64,000 bases of DNA. Origin: Puccinellia tenuiflora. Its lineage: Eukaryota > Streptophyta > Magnoliopsida > Poales > Poaceae. Shown here piece after piece: positions 57,801-64,000 of this stretch (its first letter is position 1; every line of letters starts with the position of its first letter). The stretch is from contig QRDG01001387.1 of the NCBI GenBank assembly GCA_012064385.1, forward strand, positions 62,001 through 126,000, given 5' to 3'. Below the pieces are notes generated by a model. The model saw nothing but the letters and a program-made list of their open reading frames with translations. It did not search any database and was not told the DNA's origin. Position numbers and translations under genes: made by a program.

Positions 57801-59307
57801 TGATGCATCTAAAATGCATACATGAACTTTGCACTATAATAGTTATATTCCATTCATATTTGCATCATATAAGGGGTATATTACTGTTATTTAATGATTT
57901 TTGGTAATTTATAATGATTTCCCCTTTATATGGAATTAATCCTGCGCAGGCAGAAAACCCCTATTTCTTTCTTTATTTGTTTCAGGACCTTAACGACGTC
58001 ATAATGAGCTATAAATTTAGGGGAGTCATTATTTTGGAAGGAGAAGATTTAGGAGCGAAAGAAGTCAACGAACGGAGGCCGGAGGACCAAAAGGGGGGTC
58101 CCACGCGGCTATAGTACCAGGCCGTGTGGGCCCATCCAATTTGGCCCTCGTGGCCCCGTTTGCATCGATCCTTCGCCCAGAAGCATCCTCGTGACCTAAA
58201 AACGCCTATATAAAAGGTCCCCCGACGTTTTCCAGAGGGAGGCCGCGGAGAAACGCAAAACCAGAAACAGAGAGGCAGAGGGCTGCTGCCGGAGAAGATC
58301 GGAGGGGGGAAATGCCGCCGGAATCCACCTCCGAAGGGCTCCACCCCCCTCCGGCGTGATCATCATCAACATCTACAGCAAGATCGTCTCCACTCCGGGC
58401 TGCACCTCTTCATCAACCTCTTCATCTCATCTCCACCATCCCCATGATGAGGAGGGAGTAGTCCCTCATCGGGGCTGAAGGCTCATGCCGGTAGCTATGT
58501 GGTTTATCTCTCTCTCCCATGGTGTGATCTTTATGTGATCATGAGCTTTGTAATCTAGTTGAATCCATAGATGGTACTCTTCTTTATCTTATGAATTATG
58601 CTACTCAAGTGGTTTTATTGATGTGATTGTCGGAGTCACCTTTGTCCCATGGTGTGAAGTTGACAGTGCGTGCACCGTGTGTGGCTCTTAGGCTAAAGAT
58701 TACATGAATACTTATCATGAGTTATTATTTGTGTTGGGTGTCTCTATGATATTGTGGTGTTTGTTAGTACTATCTTTGGATGCGAATAGTGACCGCATGA
58801 AGTGTCCATAGATGTGGAATACGAACTTTAAGGTGTGCTTTTTGTAGCCCTACATAATGGATTGGTGTTCTTTATCCAACCAGAAATTAATTCAGAGTAG
58901 CATAATGAGGAGGAATTACCTATGTATTCAATTATATTATTATTGTTGAGAGTGTCCACTAGTGAAAGCATGATCCCTAGGCCTTATTTCCAAAGCACCG
59001 TTTACACCTTTGTCTTGTCCTCTTGCATTAAAGAGGATTGGGACACTTTCACACCCTTGTTCCCTTGTCTTGTCCTCTTGCATTAAAGAGGATTGGGACA
59101 CTTTCACACTCTTGTTTTGTTACATCAAACTTCCATCCATTAAATCAACCACCTTGTTCTATAAACTTGTTTAGTGCATAATCAACTAAAACTTGTGACA
59201 CTTTAGTTGTAGGGAATAGATAACTTTTCCTTCTTGCTCCTGCGGATCGATACCTTACTTCCACATTGAATTGTGCTACAGTGATTCCTTCCTCTTGGGG
59301 ATTATCA
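57801..59307 (+). repeat. 3' LTR of element D
   Basis: 1507 bp, tgatgcatc...gggattatca. The TATA tatataaaa (58207-58215) lies between GACCT (58193-58197) and AGGTC (58215-58219). It carries a ~57-bp tandem duplication at about 59008-59120 that the 5' LTR lacks. Confidence 0.92.
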
Positions 59308-61917
59308 GACCCCACCTGTCAGGGTGTCTTCAACGTCCCCGGAATAATGCCCCGACGAGGTCGCCGCGGCCATGCCTCCCCTTCTTGATTGCCGACGTTT
59401 TACACCGCCATCAGCGCCCTCGGCTACCTCCTTATAAACCCCTACATCCCCGCTCCCCTCTCCAGTAGAAATTCCCATCGGAGCGCCCCCAGGTTGCCGT
59501 AATCGAGCTCGAAGCTCCGCCTCTGCCGACGGCAAAATTCTTCATTTCCGACAAACTCTGGCGACCATTCGCCACCCCCGTCGATCTCTTCCATCTCCAT
59601 TCACACTTGTGATTCTTTTTGACAAGGTCCCGCTTTTTGTCTTGCCCCAGATCATCGAGGTCGTGGTCGACCGAAGCCACCCGCCGCCGCTGTCAACTCC
59701 GGCGAGGAATCGCCGCCGAACCAGCGCACCAGGACACCATCACCCTCGCCACCGAACACGCCCCGACGTCCTGCATCCGCTGGTATAATTCAAGCATCCC
59801 CTCTGCCCGTAGTTTCGCCGGAACACGGCATGCCGAGCCGTCGCCGCCGTCGACCGATGCGCTCCGGTGACCTAACACCGCCTCCCTCTGGCCCGTTAGA
59901 GCTGAGCCGTTGGATCTTGATCTGGCGGCTCTGTTTTATTTTAAAATCCCAAACCGGTACACCTACATGGCATGCCCAGTCAGCGTCCAGTCAGCAGATC
60001 TAGCCAGTCAGAGACAACCACGTGGCCATGAATTTTCTGTGTATTTTGTGTTTAGTTTTAATCTGTTTGTTTTGCAGAAAAGCCCCTACATCTTAGATTT
60101 ATTATATCTTTTTCTCTGTTAGGCCAAATTAAAATATTTTTATATACTTGGAATCCTTAGAACCAATAGAATCTTTTGGCTGTATTAGTTTTCTGTTTTG
60201 TCAAACTTAAATTTATTCAAAATTCAAATGTGTTGTTTGAGTAAATTTGGCATAACTTTAGTTTAAAACAGCTTTTTGAGTAAATCCAATTGGCTTAGTT
60301 TAGTTTTAAAGCCCTCTGTCCAGAAAGACCACTCCCATATTTTTTGCAATTATTTTGTTTAATAGTAATATTTAAAATGTGTTTATTCCCTTTTTGGGAA
60401 TTGTTTGTATTGTTGTTATAGTAAAAATTGTTTTAATTGCATTTTGACTTCATGCATGTTTTCATAAACCAGAAAAGTTAGTGTAATATTTTCATGTTAT
60501 TTTAACTGCATTTCATGCATAGCATATTTTATTGTATTGTTATTTTGTTTGTACGTTTATGTGTGGCTTGTTTTATTTGTTAGACCTTTCGGAGAGACCC
60601 GGGAATTCTATCAACTGTTGCTCCTACTCCTCCTGCTGCCAAGGCAAGTGGCATATTCATAAATTTCCTAAGTATTTTTGTGTCTATGCATGATTAGAAT
60701 ATTTTTCCTTAGAAAAAGCATGTTTAGGTTGTATTAGTATTGCTATGCTAAACCTGTTTAGAGTAGTACCCTTTACTAGTTGGTAGAAATCCTATGTTTA
60801 ACTTAGTAGAATTATGGAAATGCTATGCTAAATGTTGTTTTGTGAAAAGTAAAATTTCTACTAAGTTAAAGAAACTCCTGGGTGGATTTTGGTATTGCTT
60901 GGTGGTTTATTGTTGAGTGGCTACTCGGGGCCATTTCTATGGTGTTTTTCACCCGAGATTGGCTCACTTGCGGACCCCAGGGACAAAGAGATCGAAGTTA
61001 CTCCAAGTTTTAGTTAGCTTACCGTGCAGCCGTAAGTCATATGGGCTCTAGCTTGACTAAGTATGTTGCATGGAACCAGTCTGGCTTGACAAGCAGATGT
61101 AGAGGGTGTAGGTGGAACGGGTCAAGATGGCAGTGTTCGGGGAAATGCTTCAGAAAGGTCTCGTCTTCATCTTCTCCTTTCCTTTTCACTTCAAGAAGGT
61201 CAAGGACAGAATGAGTTGATGAAGTCTTATGGTGAATGTGCACAACCTCTGCAGAGTGTCAAATCTAAGTACTTAGCCATGTCCCCAGTTACGGACGAAT
61301 CTGAGCAACTGGACGAGGATGTCAACGAAAGATCTCATCACTCTAATTTATCTAAGTAAAATTTTGAAGGGTTAACCAAGGTAGTTGAGACAATGGTATT
61401 CATGCCATACTTGTCTCGTTTAGATGAAAAAGTGTTTTGAAAAGAGATAGGAAAAATTGGATTTATCCAAATCAGCCTTCAAACTCCACCAGCCTAAATA
61501 TGCATATAGCTTATTAGAGTTTTTCCACTATGAGTCCACAAAGTGTCACTTGCCAGATACATTCATATGGTTCTGACCAATCTTTTGGCTGCAACGCTTT
61601 TACTGTTGCAAGTTGCTCCGACGTTGAGTGAGGTTTCGTTTAAGGGTTTCGAGTCTACAACCAACATGTTTCGCCTGTGGCTGCATGAAGATGATGGAGA
61701 CTCCATGAAGAATAATGTTTTCCGCTGCCTTACTCGTTCAAGCTAGATTCGTGCTATGCAAGTTGTAACGAATATTGTTCCTAAGTACTGGATCTGCGTG
61801 TAATAATTGATACAATGTTGTGATATTTCATCGTAAACTGTGTGTGCAAATGAAATCGATCCAGGGGTTTGCACTATACACAGGGACTTGTCTATTTTTT
61901 AGTGAAAGTCCGCTATA
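59308..61917 (+). repeat. Tekay-like LTR E, second part
   Basis: It continues 51160-51993. A TATA-like tataaac is at 59433-59439 before a GC-rich leader (59440-59880), whose ORFs are unsupported. The motif caaggcaag (60640-60648) and the block ctaagtacttagccatgtcc (61265-61284) are shared with the solo LTR. It ends gctata, one base off the expected CA, two bases before the PBS. Total LTR about 3.4 kb. Confidence 0.75.
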
Positions 61918-61919
61918 GA

Positions 61920-61931
61920 TGGTATCAGAGC
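61920..61931 (+). promoter_or_regulatory. PBS of LTR E element, tRNA-Met type
   Basis: tggtatcagagc two bases after the LTR. Confidence 0.88.
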
Positions 61932-62674
61932 ATTGTGTTGCCTGTAGGTTCGAAACCCTAAGTTTGGATTAGAACTAGGAAAAGACCTAGTACAAAAAAA
62001 TTATTTTATTCACTTTTCTTAATAAAAAATATTTGTTTTTATCTATCCTCATACTCTCATCTACTATTATCCTTCTAAGAGATCTTTACTTATTTAAGAT
62101 GACCCATTGTGTGATACAACTCTGGTTGTAGAAGAGTAAAGGAGTCGAAGACAAGACGGTTGGAGTTTGCATGTTCATCCAATCAGCACATAGTCTTCCG
62201 TCCAACAAGATGCACTACATTGAAGGTCATTGAAGAAACCCTGAAGAAATACTTAGACTTCATATCAGTCAGGAATACATCAAGGAAGTTGAAGAGTACT
62301 TTGAAGCACTCAAGAAAGAGATAGATGAGACCACCAAATAGACACTTAGTTAGAACAACGATAACGTGATAGTGTATTGATCATACTAACTTAGTTGATA
62401 TGACAATACTAGGTTGTTTGTTGTGTTAGAACCATGTTCGCTTGATGTTAGCTAGATGTTGTTTGTAAGATGATTTGCCTTGATCTGCTGGTTATGGGTA
62501 GAATTTCTTTTAGACTCTTTCTATCTCCACTCATCTCTGCTAAACCCAACTAGATGCATCTCCAATATGCCCACCGAAGTGACTTACCTTTTGGATTGCA
62601 ACGACCGATAGCCACCTCCATGCGAAGATGCAACAAGTGAACCAACAACTCAAGCATAGTATGGAATGGCTACT
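61932..62674 (+). mobile_element. Internal fragment of LTR E element (non-coding)
   Basis: AT-rich, no ORF above about 60 codons, no gag motif. It is cut by the LTR beginning at 62675. Confidence 0.55.
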
Positions 62675-64000
62675 TGATACGTGTCAAACGTATCTATAAT
62701 TTTTGATTGTTTCATGCCACTTTTATACCTTTGACACTTGTTTTCATACTAAGTTTATGATTTAATTTGACTAACCTATTAATAGTTGGAAAAGTGAACA
62801 ATGTTCTTGTTTTACACTTTGATGTGTAGGAATCACTTGGAAATTGGCAAAAACGCAAAAGGAGCCTTGTTGGAGGTGGACTCTGACTTTCCTGAAATTT
62901 GTCCTCCTTACAGATTTCAGAGATTGACAGTTTGAGACCAGAAGACGACGTCAACTGAAAATCAATTTGCCTGCAACGTTGTGGGAAATTTCCATAGATT
63001 TCATTTAAGCCCAAGAACAACCCAATCGGAGGTCCGTAGCTCCAGGAATCCACGTTTTAGTGAAGGCCAAATATCTGATTACGGGATTCCGAAAGTTGGT
63101 GACGTGATTGACTCCAACTCTTACCAAACTTGGAGGATTCGACCAAGCCATGACTTTGGGACCTCATTAAGGATATGATTGGTCCCTATGAAGGTTCTAG
63201 AGGTGCCCAAGAGCCATTGGATCAAGGGGCCATCCATCGGAGGGCCGGGAAGCATTGCCTCCACCTATATAAAGAGAGGAAACCCTAGTTTTGGGGGCAG
63301 CCACCAAAAGCCACGAATTTTCCTCCCCCTTGGCCCTCATCTACAAGGGGGAGGGCTCCTCTACAACACCAAGAAGTCATGGAGGAAGGGGGTTAGGGGG
63401 CGGCGCTCCCCCTTGGCCGGCCGGCCGCCGCCGCCCGCGCCGCCTCCGCCTTGCCCTTTCCTCCATGGCCGCCGCCATCTCCATCGCCAATTCCTCATAG
63501 ATACAGCGTTCCACTCTCTCACAAACCTCTGTAATCCCCTATGTAAACATGGTGTTTGATGCTATAAATATTATCCTATGATCTATGTCATGTTTATGTA
63601 GTTCCTTGTTGTCTTATGGTTGAATTATTGAATGTATTTGGTTGATTCGAGTTGTATGTTGATATGGTACAGTCCTATGGTGCCCATTATATACTTGCGC
63701 GCGTGGATAACATCATAGGGTTTGTAGTATATGAAGGAGGCCGCAGGGGTAGGGCTGCCGGAGTGACAGAAACCTAAGCGCCATCCCGGTTTTTGACATT
63801 GTATGGGATAAAGAGGACCTTATGAACTTAATGCTATGGTTGGGTTTTTACCTTAATGAATGTTAGTAGTTGCGGATGCTTGCTAATGTTCCAATCATAT
63901 AGTACATGTAATCACAAGTAGTTGAGAACATGTATGCTTTGCCTCTCTCACATAGAAAACTGCATCGAAGACGATGAACCGAATAACTTCACTAATTAAT
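62675..64000 (+). repeat. LTR F, Athila-type, runs off the right edge
   Basis: It begins tgatacgtgtcaaacgtatc, a start shared with the LTR of element C (minus sense at 49030). The candidate TATA tatataaag is at 63266-63274, followed by a GC-rich leader (63400-63500). No LTR end is in the window. ORFs at 62712-63559 are short and overlap on both strands, with no motif. Confidence 0.7.

Larger units (their letters stand above)
51994..59307 (+). mobile_element. Athila-type element D, non-autonomous, with unfamiliar ORF
   Basis: Plus orientation. The 5' LTR (about 51994-53420) lacks its first ~23 bp; PBS 53431-53447, one ORF pair (53593-54874), a long non-coding 3' part, PPT 57787-57800, 3' LTR 57801-59307 ending gggattatca. 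The missing LTR start prevents a check of the target duplication. It shares the 3' internal region and U3 with element A in inverted orientation but has neither gag nor pol. Confidence 0.8.

Noticed and set aside
59271..59870. Possible host exons in a GC-rich stretch
   Set aside because: The stretch is continuous with a Tekay-like LTR (TATA at 59433, PBS at 61920) and frames are short on both strands.
63179..63559. Pro/Arg-rich ORF after a TATA box
   Set aside because: It is the leader of LTR F; the Pro run is from simple ccg repeats.

Overview
This window looks like an intergenic block from a large grass genome, most likely Triticeae (wheat, Aegilops, barley or rye). I find no host gene, tRNA, rRNA or CRISPR array. 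Nearly every base belongs to an LTR retrotransposon, and the elements are inserted into one another. The Triticeae assignment is an inference from the look of the LTR families; it was not searched.

Layout. 1-3267 and 16691-22529: a Tekay/Del-like Gypsy derivative with a 3.86 kb LTR (16894-20748), present as LTR - internal - LTR - internal, that is, two copies sharing one LTR, with no recognisable gag-pol. 3273-16685: a complete minus-strand Tat-type Gypsy inserted in the first internal region (TSD ttggg, 472-bp LTRs differing at about 3 positions). Its gag-pol is broken, but it carries an intron-containing antisense gene and a second antisense ORF on the plus strand, and a roughly 13-unit tandem array lies between the two coding blocks. 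22530-47430: remains of minus-strand Athila-type elements. One LTR (pieces 22722-22745, 33928-34800, 46327-46954) is split by two young insertions: a gag-protease-only Athila-type element (22746-33927, TSD gggat), itself interrupted by a 2.98 kb solo LTR (29169-32149, TSD tgacg), and a complete Sirevirus-like Copia element (34801-46321, TSD caatg). The Sirevirus has gag, protease, integrase, RT and RNase H plus an extra downstream gene. 47431-51159: a further Athila-type LTR and internal fragments. 51160-61917: a second Tekay-like LTR split by a plus-strand non-autonomous Athila-type element (51994-59307) that has an unfamiliar acidic ORF where gag should be. 62675-64000: the start of another LTR that runs off the window.

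How the parts work together. In each element the LTRs supply promoter and polyadenylation, the PBS (tRNA-Met or tRNA-Asp type) and PPT prime reverse transcription, and gag/PR/RT/RH/IN copy and insert the element. No copy here has an intact full set, so movement would need helpers in trans. The most unusual content is (a) the two antisense ORFs of the Tat element, whose C-terminal halves look paralogous and share intron phase, (b) repeated polypurine-tract-like motifs in three unrelated lineages, and (c) the extra Sirevirus gene with a possible short first exon and a promoter-like palindrome cluster of the same type as in the LTR. All splice junctions and family names are by eye.
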